Shown here: one piece after another, positions 1 through 7,053 of the stretch
How positions within the stretch are numbered: the stretch's first letter is position 1
Layout: each line of letters begins with the position of its first letter
DNA from: SHLQ01 sp964562985
GTDB lineage: Bacteria; Actinomycetota; Acidimicrobiia; Acidimicrobiales; SHLQ01
DNA: 41,281 bases
Assembly: GCA_964562985.1 (NCBI GenBank)
Contig: CAZLWE010000027.1
Location: 1-41,281, forward strand
Direction of reading: 5' to 3'
Translations under genes and position numbers: made by a program
Notes under the pieces: model-generated
Told to the model about the DNA's origin: nothing
The model's database searches: none
Seen by the model: only the letters and a program-made list of their open reading frames with translations

Positions 1-132
1 GGGGCTCACAACATCGCCGCCCCCACCAACAGCAGCTCGCCGAACTCGCATCCTCAGACCTCATTCTCGTCGAGAAACCCGAGTTGCCGCTGCCTGTAGT
101 ACATTCCGTGCTCGATCCAGTAGCTTCGGTGC
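1..132. other. left edge, no supported gene
   Basis: The first 132 bases hold no gene I can support. One plus-strand frame is open from the window edge and runs on beneath the start of the lipoprotein gene, but it resembles nothing I recognise and gives an Arg/His-rich product typical of an out-of-frame reading. It could include the tail of a gene that starts before the window. Confidence 0.4.
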
Positions 133-822
133 GTGCGCCGGCGCAGAACTCTGGTGAGTTTCCTGACACTATTTGCTTTGCTCGCTGCGGCGTGCTCGAC
201 AGCTACGTCCACGACGGCCGACGACGCTGCGACGTCCACGTCAACAACCACCACCGCGCCAGAATCACCGGAGCCCGCCTCGCCCGACGGCATCTTGGCA
301 GTCAGCGCTGATGACGCCGAAACCTTTCGCCGAGTGCTGGATCTCATCGCCTCCCAGGGTGTTCGTTGGCCCGTCAATCAGGCCGAGGCATTCGACGCGG
401 CGACGGCGATTTGCACGACCCTGTCAGAGGCCACGTCGGTGGACGGACTCACCGACGTAGTCCGCGGCCAGTGGTCTCAAGGACAGGATCCGAGCTCGGT
501 GGGCTGGGAGAATCTCCGCACCATCTACGGCGCGGTTTCGATTGGATATTGCCCGCAATGGGATCTTCTCGGCGCCACGGTAGGAGACACCCCTACGGTG
601 GCCGAAAGCATGTGGCGAAGCGAGATAGCTGAGTCTGGGCTCGACGAAACCGCCTTCGCCGGACTACTCCTTGACGAACACCCGCGTTCTGCTGCCTTGG
701 TGTTGGGCCATTTGGGGGAATCAGACTTTGCCTTCATCCAGGCCGAGTTCCTGCAAGCCGAGCACCCGGAAGCCGCCGCGGAGATCGCCGGGGCATTCGA
801 CGAGCTTCAGGCTGTCCAATGA
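133..822 (+). CDS. secreted lipoprotein, unknown function (paralogue of the convergent neighbour)
   Basis: A GTG start gives a 229-residue protein that opens with four Arg residues, a hydrophobic stretch and a Cys at about residue 21 (LLAAACS). This looks like a lipoprotein signal peptide, although Ala rather than Leu stands at -3. A Thr/Ser-rich linker follows, then a predicted helical globular domain. That domain contains GYCPQW near residue 138; a matching YCPQW sits in the convergent lipoprotein at 834-1469, so I read the two as paralogues. The C-terminal 90 residues (acidic, with EHPEAAAEIAGAF) have no counterpart in the neighbour. The layout (one Cys early in the domain, a second in YCPQ) recalls small mycobacterial DUF732-type exported proteins, but I cannot assign it. 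The stop lies 11 bases from the neighbour's stop, with no obvious terminator between them. Confidence 0.75.
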   Translation: MRRRRTLVSFLTLFALLAAACSTATSTTADDAATSTSTTTTAPESPEPASPDGILAVSADDAETFRRVLDLIASQGVRWPVNQAEAFDAATAICTTLSEATSVDGLTDVVRGQWSQGQDPSSVGWENLRTIYGAVSIGYCPQWDLLGATVGDTPTVAESMWRSEIAESGLDETAFAGLLLDEHPRSAALVLGHLGESDFAFIQAEFLQAEHPEAAAEIAGAFDELQAVQ

Positions 823-833
823 TCGTTAGACCA

Positions 834-1469
834 TTACCGTTCGCCGACTGCTTCGGAGAACTGTGCCTTTTGTTCGTCGGTGTAGGTGTCTGTGCCGAGA
901 AACGCATCGACGACAAGCGTGCCGCCACGCTCGGGCAAGGTGCCCTCGGCTACAGCAAGCCGAATCTCCTCGCCAAACGCCTCTGCCGTCGCATTGGCCA
1001 GTAGGAGTTCGGGACTGAAGGCAGCGGTGACAGGCAGATTCCATTGTGGACAATACGAGTCGACCACGACCACGGTCAGGGTCCGAAGCACATCGCCATT
1101 GATTCCCTCGGCAATCCGCCGGGCGTTGAACTGATTCCAGCCTTCCGCGAAGTTCGCGGCACTCGAGACGCTCGCTATCCGCCCACAATCGACCTCGGCC
1201 ACCAACTCCGCGTCGGCTCGGGGCAAGGTCGCTCCGCCAAAGGATCCAAGCAGAGACGAGAATTCGACGTAGGCCGCGTCGCGGTCCTCCACAATCCCGG
1301 GATCGACCGCCGCCGCTGACTCTGGGCCGGGCTCCAGGGTTTCGACGGTCGAGCTCGGCCCCGATTGCGTGTCCGCTGTCGACGAAGAACAAGCCGAAGC
1401 CACTATCGCCAGCACGAGACCTAGGGCCACCACCGAGGACTTGAGGCTCGCAGCCAACAGCTCAAACAC
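834..1469 (-). CDS. secreted lipoprotein, unknown function
   Basis: This 211-residue protein has a GTG start, an N-terminal hydrophobic segment and a lipobox-like Cys near residue 27 (IVASACSSS). An acidic Ser/Thr/Pro linker leads into a globular domain with DCGRIASV and SYCPQWNLP. The two Cys positions and the YCPQW motif match the convergent lipoprotein at 133-822. It starts 5 bases after the rsfS stop, so it is probably the last gene of the nadD > LCP-like > rsfS cluster. The first dozen residues before the hydrophobic core are long for a signal peptide, so an internal GTG start (around VVALGLVLA) is possible. Membrane-anchored on the outer face by inference; function unknown. Confidence 0.75.
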   Translation of the reverse strand: MFELLAASLKSSVVALGLVLAIVASACSSSTADTQSGPSSTVETLEPGPESAAAVDPGIVEDRDAAYVEFSSLLGSFGGATLPRADAELVAEVDCGRIASVSSAANFAEGWNQFNARRIAEGINGDVLRTLTVVVVDSYCPQWNLPVTAAFSPELLLANATAEAFGEEIRLAVAEGTLPERGGTLVVDAFLGTDTYTDEQKAQFSEAVGER

Positions 1470-1474
1470 GCTGC

Positions 1475-1879
1475 CTACTCCTCTTCGTCTGCGGAGGTTT
1501 CTTCTGCCCAGGCGATCCTTGGGCGATCCCGGTAGAGACGTTCGAGTTCGTAGTAGACACGATGGTCCTCATCGAAGATGTGGCAGATGAACGAGCCAAA
1601 GTCGATCAGGACCCACTCGTAGGTGTCATCCCCCTCACGTCGGAGCGGCTTTGGACCATCGGCGCGCATCACCTGCTCTTCGATGTTCCGTGCGATCGCC
1701 CGAACCTGACGAGGGTTGGCTCCGGCGGTCACCACGAAGTAGTCGGTGATCGCCAACACCTCGGCCACGTCGATAACAAGCGTATTCGCCGCCAACTTGT
1801 CGTCAGCAGCGCGCGCCGCGATCGCTGCGAGGTTCGCAGCGTCTTGTTCAGCACTTTCGAGCGGGCTTGGAGAACTCAT
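1475..1879 (-). CDS. rsfS: ribosomal silencing factor RsfS (Iojap/DUF143)
   Basis: This 134-residue protein covers the whole RsfS family domain. Signature stretches are LVIDVAEVLAITDYFVVTAG, RQVRAIARNIEEQV, the GDDTYEWVLIDFGSFICHIF segment and RVYYELERLYRD. The family binds ribosomal protein uL14 and blocks joining of the 30S and 50S subunits, lowering translation in stationary phase or starvation. The ATG start precedes a short Ala-rich helix. It lies downstream of the LCP-like gene (32-base gap) and of nadD, the neighbourhood rsfS has in many bacteria, which supports the call. The C-terminus ends in an acidic tail (SADEEE). Confidence 0.95.
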   Translation of the reverse strand: MSSPSPLESAEQDAANLAAIAARAADDKLAANTLVIDVAEVLAITDYFVVTAGANPRQVRAIARNIEEQVMRADGPKPLRREGDDTYEWVLIDFGSFICHIFDEDHRVYYELERLYRDRPRIAWAEETSADEEE

Positions 1880-1911
1880 GGGCCCCTTGAGACTAGGCGC
1901 GCAACGACGCG

Positions 1912-3072
1912 TCAGGAACCCGGGAGAGGCGCAGCGATGATGACCGTCACCGACGTGGTGGCCCCGTCGAGCGGAACGTCCTCAACGTCGGAGACGCCGA
2001 GTGCACCCGCAATCTCAACCGCGAGAGGTCCACCGGCCGTGTCATGGAACTGCACTCGATTGCGCGCCTCCTGCTCGCCGACGGTATTGCCGAGGATGGT
2101 CACCCGTCCTCCACTGCGGGCGATCTGCTCGACGAACACGTTCGATTCGACCACCCCTCCGGTCGAGTCCAACAGCAAAACGGCTGGACGGTCACCGGGT
2201 ACGACTTCCGTCGGGAATGGCACGATCTGGGCGAAGACGTTTCGGATCTCGCTTTCATCCGCGATGTAGGCCGTATCTTCGGTAGGCCCAACGGCGCGAG
2301 TCGAGGTGGGGATCGTCCGGAACGAAACCTCGCCGCTCTCAAGCGCTGCGAGCACTCGAGCGAATTCCTCTCCGCCCGTGTCGGCGAGAACCGAGCGTTC
2401 CGACGTGCCTTGCGTCTGCGAAATCCATGCTCGCCACACCTCTTGATGACGAAGTGCCGCTCCGAGGCTGGGTTCGGACGGGTTCTGATGGATAACGATG
2501 GTGAGGAGCTCCTCGGGGGTGAACCCGCGTGTATCGGCGTCGACAACCACACTCCCAAAGCTCTCTTGGGTCTCGATCAGGTCGGTTCGCAGGGTCAAGG
2601 TCAGCGGGGCGTCATCACCGATGAGCGAGACCCACTGTTCGCCGTCGAGTTCGACGGTGCTGGTAAACCCGGTAGCGGCTACCTCCCCTAGCGTCGAAGC
2701 GACCGAGTCCAACCCGCCCGAGCGGTAGATGTCTCGAAGTGCCGGCGAAGACGAATCGGCAGCAAACGTCGACTGCACGGTGATGACCGTTCCTCCTACG
2801 GCAGCATCAGCCGGCGTCAGGATGGACACCCCGAGGAGTTCCTGGCCTGGGCCGGCGATCGAGGTATGGGCCACCAAGACGGTGGGCGTCGCCTCGGTGA
2901 AGGCTCGAAAACCCGGCGCGGCAGGATCGAGGATGACCTCGCTAACCGAGCCTGAACGCGACTCGAGCACCGCATCTTGGGCCGCCATCGCCACGAACGT
3001 TCCCCCACCGACCACTCCCATCAGGAACAGCGCGAACACGATTGTAGCGGAACGCCTCCGACTCTCGATCAC
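1912..3072 (-). CDS. divergent LCP-like protein with C-terminal LytR_C domain
   Basis: The GTG start gives 386 residues with an N-terminal membrane anchor (about residues 8-30). The middle region has the outline of a LytR-CpsA-Psr domain: a GVSILTPAD strand, RSGGLDSVASTLGEVAATGF, and a helix with LGAALRHQEVWRAW. However, the Arg/Asp residues that bind the polyprenyl pyrophosphate head group are not where I expect them; TVQSTF stands in place of the usual SIPRD. The last 90 residues (PAVLLLDSTGGV to VTVIIAAP) fit a LytR_C domain. LCP enzymes attach polymers to peptidoglycan, and this copy may be non-catalytic. It lies 5 bases after nadD and upstream of rsfS, a position often taken by an LCP gene in actinobacteria. 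The LCP assignment rests on pattern and context; the LytR_C part is firmer. Confidence 0.6.
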   Translation of the reverse strand: MIESRRRSATIVFALFLMGVVGGGTFVAMAAQDAVLESRSGSVSEVILDPAAPGFRAFTEATPTVLVAHTSIAGPGQELLGVSILTPADAAVGGTVITVQSTFAADSSSPALRDIYRSGGLDSVASTLGEVAATGFTSTVELDGEQWVSLIGDDAPLTLTLRTDLIETQESFGSVVVDADTRGFTPEELLTIVIHQNPSEPSLGAALRHQEVWRAWISQTQGTSERSVLADTGGEEFARVLAALESGEVSFRTIPTSTRAVGPTEDTAYIADESEIRNVFAQIVPFPTEVVPGDRPAVLLLDSTGGVVESNVFVEQIARSGGRVTILGNTVGEQEARNRVQFHDTAGGPLAVEIAGALGVSDVEDVPLDGATTSVTVIIAAPLPGS

Positions 3073-3077
3073 TACCG

Positions 3078-3719
3078 CTAGTCCCCCGAGGTTGGCGAGT
3101 CCATGTACAGACCTTCACGTTCGATGATTGCCAGCACGGCGCCCGAGGTTAGTCCGACGATCGGCGTCCCAGCTCGCGTCCGGTTGCGTATATCGGTGCT
3201 GGAGATCTCCAAGCCGGGAAGTTCCAGTGCAGTCCATTCGAACCCATCGGGTGGACGGAGGTCCTCGGATCCGCGGCGTGGGAAGACTGCGATCGTGGCA
3301 ACATCGGCGAGGTCTTCATGGCGTTCCCAGGTGTCGAGGCCCGCAGCTGCATCGCTACCGAGCAGCAAGAACAAATCGGTGTCGGGTCCCGCCAGTGATT
3401 CGAGCGTGTCGATGGTGTAGCTATTGCCCTCCCGACGCAGCTCCATGTCGGACACCACAGCACCAGCAACCGGGGCGAAGGCCACCTCCGTCATCTCGAA
3501 ACGAATCTGCCCAGGGCTCACCGAGCGTTCGTCGACCTTTTGCCAGGGAACACCGGCGACGGTAACCAACAACTCGTCGAGGTCGAGTTGATCGATCGCC
3601 GCAGCGGCGAGAACAACGTGAGCGATGTGTGGAGGATCGAACGTTCCTCCAAATATCCCGATACGTCGTCGACCGCTCACCCCGACACGATACGACTCGA
3701 CGCGATGGAAACCGGGCAT
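3078..3719 (-). CDS. nadD: nicotinate-nucleotide adenylyltransferase
   Basis: NadD transfers AMP from ATP to nicotinate mononucleotide, giving deamido-NAD in NAD synthesis. The nucleotidyltransferase motif GIFGGTFDPPHIAH lies near the N-terminus and the ISSTDIRNR signature near the C-terminus; FLLLGSDAA and TWERHEDL are also typical. The reading frame is open far upstream, to 3986, but that part is AT-richer and runs into the divergent promoter region. I chose the ATG at 3719 (213 residues), preceded by AGTGGGG. A GTG at 3680 would give exactly 200 residues and is the main alternative. It is the first gene of the minus-strand cluster and diverges from the sigma factor gene. Confidence 0.92.
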   Translation of the reverse strand: MPGFHRVESYRVGVSGRRRIGIFGGTFDPPHIAHVVLAAAAIDQLDLDELLVTVAGVPWQKVDERSVSPGQIRFEMTEVAFAPVAGAVVSDMELRREGNSYTIDTLESLAGPDTDLFLLLGSDAAAGLDTWERHEDLADVATIAVFPRRGSEDLRPPDGFEWTALELPGLEISSTDIRNRTRAGTPIVGLTSGAVLAIIEREGLYMDSPTSGD

Positions 3720-3984
3720 CAATACCCCACTTCTAGGGAAGCAAAGATTCGGGGCTACCCACCTTGGTAGGTCTCGGCACCGGGCCTCAAGAATTTTGAG
3801 GAATAGGTCGATTGACCCATACGAAATCAGCAGTACTTTTTGATGCGTGACCGAATTCATATGGCGCGCTCTATGTATTGATGGCTTCCATGTACTTGAA
3901 TATCTCTTCGGTTCCAACGTTGGAATCGAAATTTCCCCCGATAAAGGGAATCGTCGCCCGACGAAACCCGTTAAGTGAAGCATC
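3720..3984. promoter_or_regulatory. divergent intergenic region between nadD and the sigma factor gene
   Basis: This 265-base gap is visibly richer in A and T than the flanking genes and must carry the promoters for both directions. It holds several short inverted repeats: CCTCAAGAATTTTGAGG around 3786-3802, GGTCGATTGACC nearby, and a perfect 14-bp palindrome at 3912-3925. I could not pick out a convincing -35/-10 pair with proper spacing. Confidence 0.5.
3912..3925. promoter_or_regulatory. perfect 14-bp palindrome, possible operator
   Basis: TTCCAACGTTGGAA is a perfect palindrome located 60 bases upstream of the sigma factor ATG. Its position suits a repressor or activator site for the sigma factor promoter. 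No regulator can be named from the sequence. Confidence 0.35.
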
Positions 3985-4821
3985 ATGAGTGATTCAGTAG
4001 GTCAATACCTCAACGAAATTGGACTTGTTCCGCTCCTCACCGCACAAGAGGAACGCGAGCTTTCCAAGATCATCGAACGCGGCGCCGAAGCGCGCGCAAA
4101 GAAAGAAGAGGGCGAGACCGGACGCGACCTTGATCGCGCCATCCGGGAAGCCGCCGTTGCCAAGGACCGGTTCATCCGTGCGAACCTCCGCCTTGTCGTG
4201 AGCGTCGCCCGCCGCTACCCGCTGCCTCCGGGCATGGAGCTGCTCGACCTCATTCAAGAAGGCAACCTGGGCCTTGAGCACGCGGTCGACAAGTTCGACT
4301 GGCGCAAGGGTTTCAAGTTCTCGACGTACGCAACGTTCTGGATTCGCCAGGCCATTGGCCGTGCGCTCGACCAAAAGGCAAGCCTCGTGCGCCTTCCTGG
4401 CGATCGTTCCGCAAGCTTGCGCGCCGCACTTCGTCAGGTTTCTGGCGATGGCGACGAGCTTGACGAAGAGCACGCACGCCTGCACCGTCTGACCACGCCA
4501 ACTTCGCTCGATCGCACCATTGGCGACGACGACTCGAACGAGCTCGTCGATCTGCTTCCAGATGCGAAGCCGGGCCCAGAGGCTGAGGTCATGGCACGCG
4601 CCGAGGAAGAGATGGTCACCGGCCTTCTCGACATCTTGGATCCACGGGCTCGCTACGCCGTCGAGCAGCGCTTCGGTCTGCACGACGGTCGCAAGCGCAG
4701 CTACCGCGAAGTTGGCGAAGAGCTGGGTGTGACCGCAGAAGCTGCTCGTCGACTCGTGAAGCGAGCAGTCAGCTCCGTTCGCGATCACGCTGCAGAAAAG
4801 GCAGCGCACTCCGCCGCATAA
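3985..4821 (+). CDS. RNA polymerase sigma factor, sigma-70 family (group 2, SigA/SigB-like)
   Basis: The protein has 278 residues. A short region 1.2 (VGQYLNEIGLVPLLTAQEE) opens it. Region 2 follows with FIRANLRLVVSVARRY, LLDLIQEGNLGLEHAVDKFD and FSTYATFWIRQAIGRAL. A shortened region 3 and region 4 with RSYREVGEELGVTAEAARRL complete it. It lacks the long acidic N-terminal region 1.1 of a housekeeping sigma, and region 3 appears shortened, so I place it in group 2, which usually serves stress or stationary-phase promoters. GTGAAG four bases before the ATG is a weak ribosome site. The gene stands alone, diverges from nadD and is followed by a strong intrinsic terminator. Confidence 0.93.
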   Translation: MSDSVGQYLNEIGLVPLLTAQEERELSKIIERGAEARAKKEEGETGRDLDRAIREAAVAKDRFIRANLRLVVSVARRYPLPPGMELLDLIQEGNLGLEHAVDKFDWRKGFKFSTYATFWIRQAIGRALDQKASLVRLPGDRSASLRAALRQVSGDGDELDEEHARLHRLTTPTSLDRTIGDDDSNELVDLLPDAKPGPEAEVMARAEEEMVTGLLDILDPRARYAVEQRFGLHDGRKRSYREVGEELGVTAEAARRLVKRAVSSVRDHAAEKAAHSAA

Positions 4822-4845
4822 CGCACGTCAAAGCTCACATAAGTC

Positions 4846-4883
4846 AAATGCCGTCGGTCACCCCGGCGGCATTTGTCGTTTTC
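4846..4883 (+). terminator. intrinsic terminator after the sigma factor gene
   Basis: A 12-bp stem (AAATGCCGTCGG with CCGGCGGCATTT, one G-U pair) closes a 5-base loop at 4846-4874. The T-rich GTCGTTTT follows. It begins 25 bases after the stop at 4821. Confidence 0.85.
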
Positions 4884-5023
4884 GGACACGCCCCGCCTGC
4901 GGTAGTCAAATGGCCCATGGTTTTAGACCATTTAGCACTAAAGGTGCCAAATAGGGTTCCGATCACTACTACGTCAGCAGAACTGCACAAATAGCGCAGC
5001 TCTCATCAGAAAGAAATTGGAAC

Positions 5024-5386
5024 ATGCCAAACGTAGAAGAATCACTCAAAGAAGCAATGACCATCACCGGCGCCGTCGGTTGTGCGCTGGTTGACTTTGG
5101 ATCGGGAATGACCCTCGGTACCGCAGGTGGCGAGTCCATCAACCTTGACGTCGCCGCAGCCGGAAACACCGAAGTAATCCGGGCCAAGCTCAAGACCATG
5201 CAGTCGCTCGGTCTTCAGGATGAGATCGAAGACATCCTCATCACCCTCGGCAACCAGATCCACCTCATCCGCTTGCTCGGTAAGCACAAGGGTCTCTTCA
5301 TGTACCTCGCCGTCACGCGCGAAGGCTCGAACCTCGCCATGGCTCGTCACAAGCTTGCAACCATCGAAGAAACACTCGAGATCTAA
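5024..5386 (+). CDS. roadblock/LC7-like protein (first gene of GTPase cassette)
   Basis: This single-domain protein of 120 residues begins with VEESLKEAMTITGAVGCALV and continues with LDVAAAGNTEVIRAKLKTM, IEDILITLGNQIHLIRLL and NLAMARHKLATIEETL. It matches a family of roadblock/LC7-fold actinobacterial proteins that partner small Ras-like GTPases. In MglB and in the Streptomyces conservon protein CvnB, this fold regulates the GTPase. The gene starts 22 bases before the GTPase gene and heads the four-gene operon. The 140-base region upstream, after the sigma terminator, is AT-richer and presumably holds its promoter. Confidence 0.8.
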   Translation: MPNVEESLKEAMTITGAVGCALVDFGSGMTLGTAGGESINLDVAAAGNTEVIRAKLKTMQSLGLQDEIEDILITLGNQIHLIRLLGKHKGLFMYLAVTREGSNLAMARHKLATIEETLEI

Positions 5387-5408
5387 CCGAGCCCTTCGTT
5401 TCACGCTG

Positions 5409-5984
5409 ATGCAAGCTGCACACAAAGCTGCCTTCGATTTCAAGGTCGTCATTGCCGGACCGTTCGCGGCCGGCAAGACGACCTTGATCGAAGCAAGCTC
5501 CGATATCCCCCTCGTCGGGACCGAAGCTCCTACGAGCGGCCCCGAATCCTCGGTGAAAGCAATGACCACCGTCGGAATGGAGTACGGAACCCTGACCTTC
5601 TCGGGTTCCCAGTTCGATGCCGAACTGCGCCTCTACGGCGTACCCGGCCAAGAGCGATTCAGCTTCATGTGGGACATCATGGCCGTCGGGATGGACGGAT
5701 TGTTCATCCTCGTCGATGCCGGCCGCCCCGAAACGTGGGCGACCAGCGCCGGCGTCGCACGGCACTTTGCACGCATTGCACACACCCCAACGGTCGTGGG
5801 CGTCAACCATCGAGCGGGCGATTCGGTTGACCACCTACTTCCCGACATTCAGTCGGAACTCAACCTCGGCAACACACGCCTCGTGCCATTCAACGTGATG
5901 GACCGCAGCGAAGCCCGAGATGCGTTAGTCGAACTCCTCATCGAAATCCTCCACCACGAAACCATGCAAGGACAAGCAGCATGA
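5409..5984 (+). CDS. conservon-type small GTPase (CvnD/MglA-like)
   Basis: This 191-residue Ras-like GTPase has a P-loop AGPFAAGKTT near residue 16, the G3 motif YGVPGQERF near residue 78 and a G4-like NHRAGD near residue 138. PGQERF with FMWDIM just after is characteristic of the actinobacterial CvnD and bacterial MglA group. The G4 Lys of NKxD is replaced, as is common in this group. The ATG at 5409 was chosen because the frame before it lies inside the roadblock gene. The 3' end overlaps the next roadblock gene by 4 bases (ATGA), indicating translational coupling. It is predicted to cycle between GTP and GDP under control of the flanking roadblock proteins. There is no adjacent sensor kinase or DUF742 gene, unlike classical conservons. 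Confidence 0.9.
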   Translation: MQAAHKAAFDFKVVIAGPFAAGKTTLIEASSDIPLVGTEAPTSGPESSVKAMTTVGMEYGTLTFSGSQFDAELRLYGVPGQERFSFMWDIMAVGMDGLFILVDAGRPETWATSAGVARHFARIAHTPTVVGVNHRAGDSVDHLLPDIQSELNLGNTRLVPFNVMDRSEARDALVELLIEILHHETMQGQAA

Positions 5985-6388
5985 CCACCACCGAACCCGC
6001 AACCGCACAGGTCGACGCTAGCTCCGCACTTGCCAACCTGTATGCCACGGTTCCCCTGATGCGGGGGTCGCTGCTGGCATCGGTCGATGGACGTGTCCTA
6101 GCCGCCGAGTTCGACGAGACTCGCCAAGATGCCATCGCTGCCGTGGTGGCCTCCGGCTTTGCCCTCGGTGGCAAGCTCGCCGAAGTCATCGGAAAGAACG
6201 CCGTCGAGGAAATGACCGTGCGTACCAACGATGGTTTCGTAAGCCTCTACTCGGTCGGCGACCGAGCAGTGCTCGCAGCGATGGCAATGCCCGACGCGAA
6301 CATTGGCCTCCTCAACCTCTACGCCCGAAAGACCGCTGCGACCCTTTCGAGCCTCGTCCCAGCGCTATTAGAAGGCAGCTCGACATGA
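5981..6388 (+). CDS. roadblock/LC7 domain protein
   Basis: The 135-residue protein has a typical roadblock/LC7 pattern: LANLYATVPLMRGSLLASVD, then GRVLAAEFDETRQDAIAAVV, a long helix with LGGKLAEVIGKNAVEEMTV, and the strand FVSLYSVGDRAVLAAMAM. Its start overlaps the GTPase stop by 4 bases and its stop overlaps the DUF4388 gene by 4 bases. It probably forms a homodimer, or a heterodimer with the 5024 protein, that acts on the GTPase. It is clearly diverged from the first roadblock protein, so the operon carries two distinct regulators of this fold. Confidence 0.85.
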   Translation: MTTTEPATAQVDASSALANLYATVPLMRGSLLASVDGRVLAAEFDETRQDAIAAVVASGFALGGKLAEVIGKNAVEEMTVRTNDGFVSLYSVGDRAVLAAMAMPDANIGLLNLYARKTAATLSSLVPALLEGSST

Positions 6389-7002
6389 CCGCATCCAAGC
6401 CGCTGGCGCTCGCAGGCACGCTCGGATCGAGCACCCTGTTGGACACGCTACGCATCGCCGCCAGCCAACACACCTACTGCACCGTGCAGATCGCAGGTGG
6501 GTCAACGACCGGTGAGATTCATCTTGCCAACGGTCAGATACTCATCAGTAACGCTGCCGACCCGGCCCAACGACAGCAACAGATCGACTCCGTGTTCGCC
6601 ATGATTCGCGATTCGCTGTCCGGAACCGGTGCCTTCCGCCTCGTCCCTCTCTCGAACATCCCAAACGCGGACGCAACGCCTCGGATCCAAGTTGAGGCTG
6701 CCATCATGAGCGCAACAAAGACCGCCGCTCCTGCGCCTACCGCCGCTTCGATCCCCGCTGGCACCGCGGCGCCAGCGGCAGCCACTCATGTCATCGACGT
6801 GGCAGACCCAAGCTCGACTCCTGTCGCTGCGATGGCACCTCAAGAGTCCCCTCGCCGAATCCGGGCATCCCAGCTCCGGCGCATCCTTCGAGAAGGTGGC
6901 TCACTCGAGGAACACTTGCCGGAGGAACCCAAGGAACTGGCGGGAACGCCGAGCCGCGGCTCTGCGTTGCGCGAACTCATCGGCCAACTCGCCGTCGACT
7001 AA
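6385..7002 (+). CDS. DUF4388 (PATAN-like) domain protein
   Basis: The protein has 205 residues. The first 95 (LAGTLGSSTLLDTLRIAASQ, then TTGEIHLANGQILISNA and a helix before GTGAFRLVPL) fit the DUF4388/PATAN fold often found in signalling proteins. An Ala/Pro/Thr-rich linker (about 110-150) leads to a charged C-terminal segment, RRIRASQLRRILREGGSLEE, that could be a docking helix. It overlaps the preceding roadblock gene by 4 bases and closes the operon, 51 bases before the DAHP synthase gene. In Myxococcus and other bacteria, DUF4388 proteins occur beside MglA-type GTPases. A role as effector or adaptor is inference. Confidence 0.7.
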   Translation: MTASKPLALAGTLGSSTLLDTLRIAASQHTYCTVQIAGGSTTGEIHLANGQILISNAADPAQRQQQIDSVFAMIRDSLSGTGAFRLVPLSNIPNADATPRIQVEAAIMSATKTAAPAPTAASIPAGTAAPAAATHVIDVADPSSTPVAAMAPQESPRRIRASQLRRILREGGSLEEHLPEEPKELAGTPSRGSALRELIGQLAVD

Positions 7003-7053
7003 CAGGGGTCCACCGATGGGTGTTCCGCGGCCTGGCCTCCTACACTCTGCGGT

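Noticed and set aside
2044..2691. Long plus-strand open frame opposite the LCP-like gene
   Set aside because: It is antisense to a gene with clear family features and gives a product rich in Arg, His and Gly with no recognisable domain.
3720..3986. N-terminal extension of NadD up to 3986
   Set aside because: The extra 89 codons are AT-rich, lie in the divergent promoter region and precede a normal NadD start.
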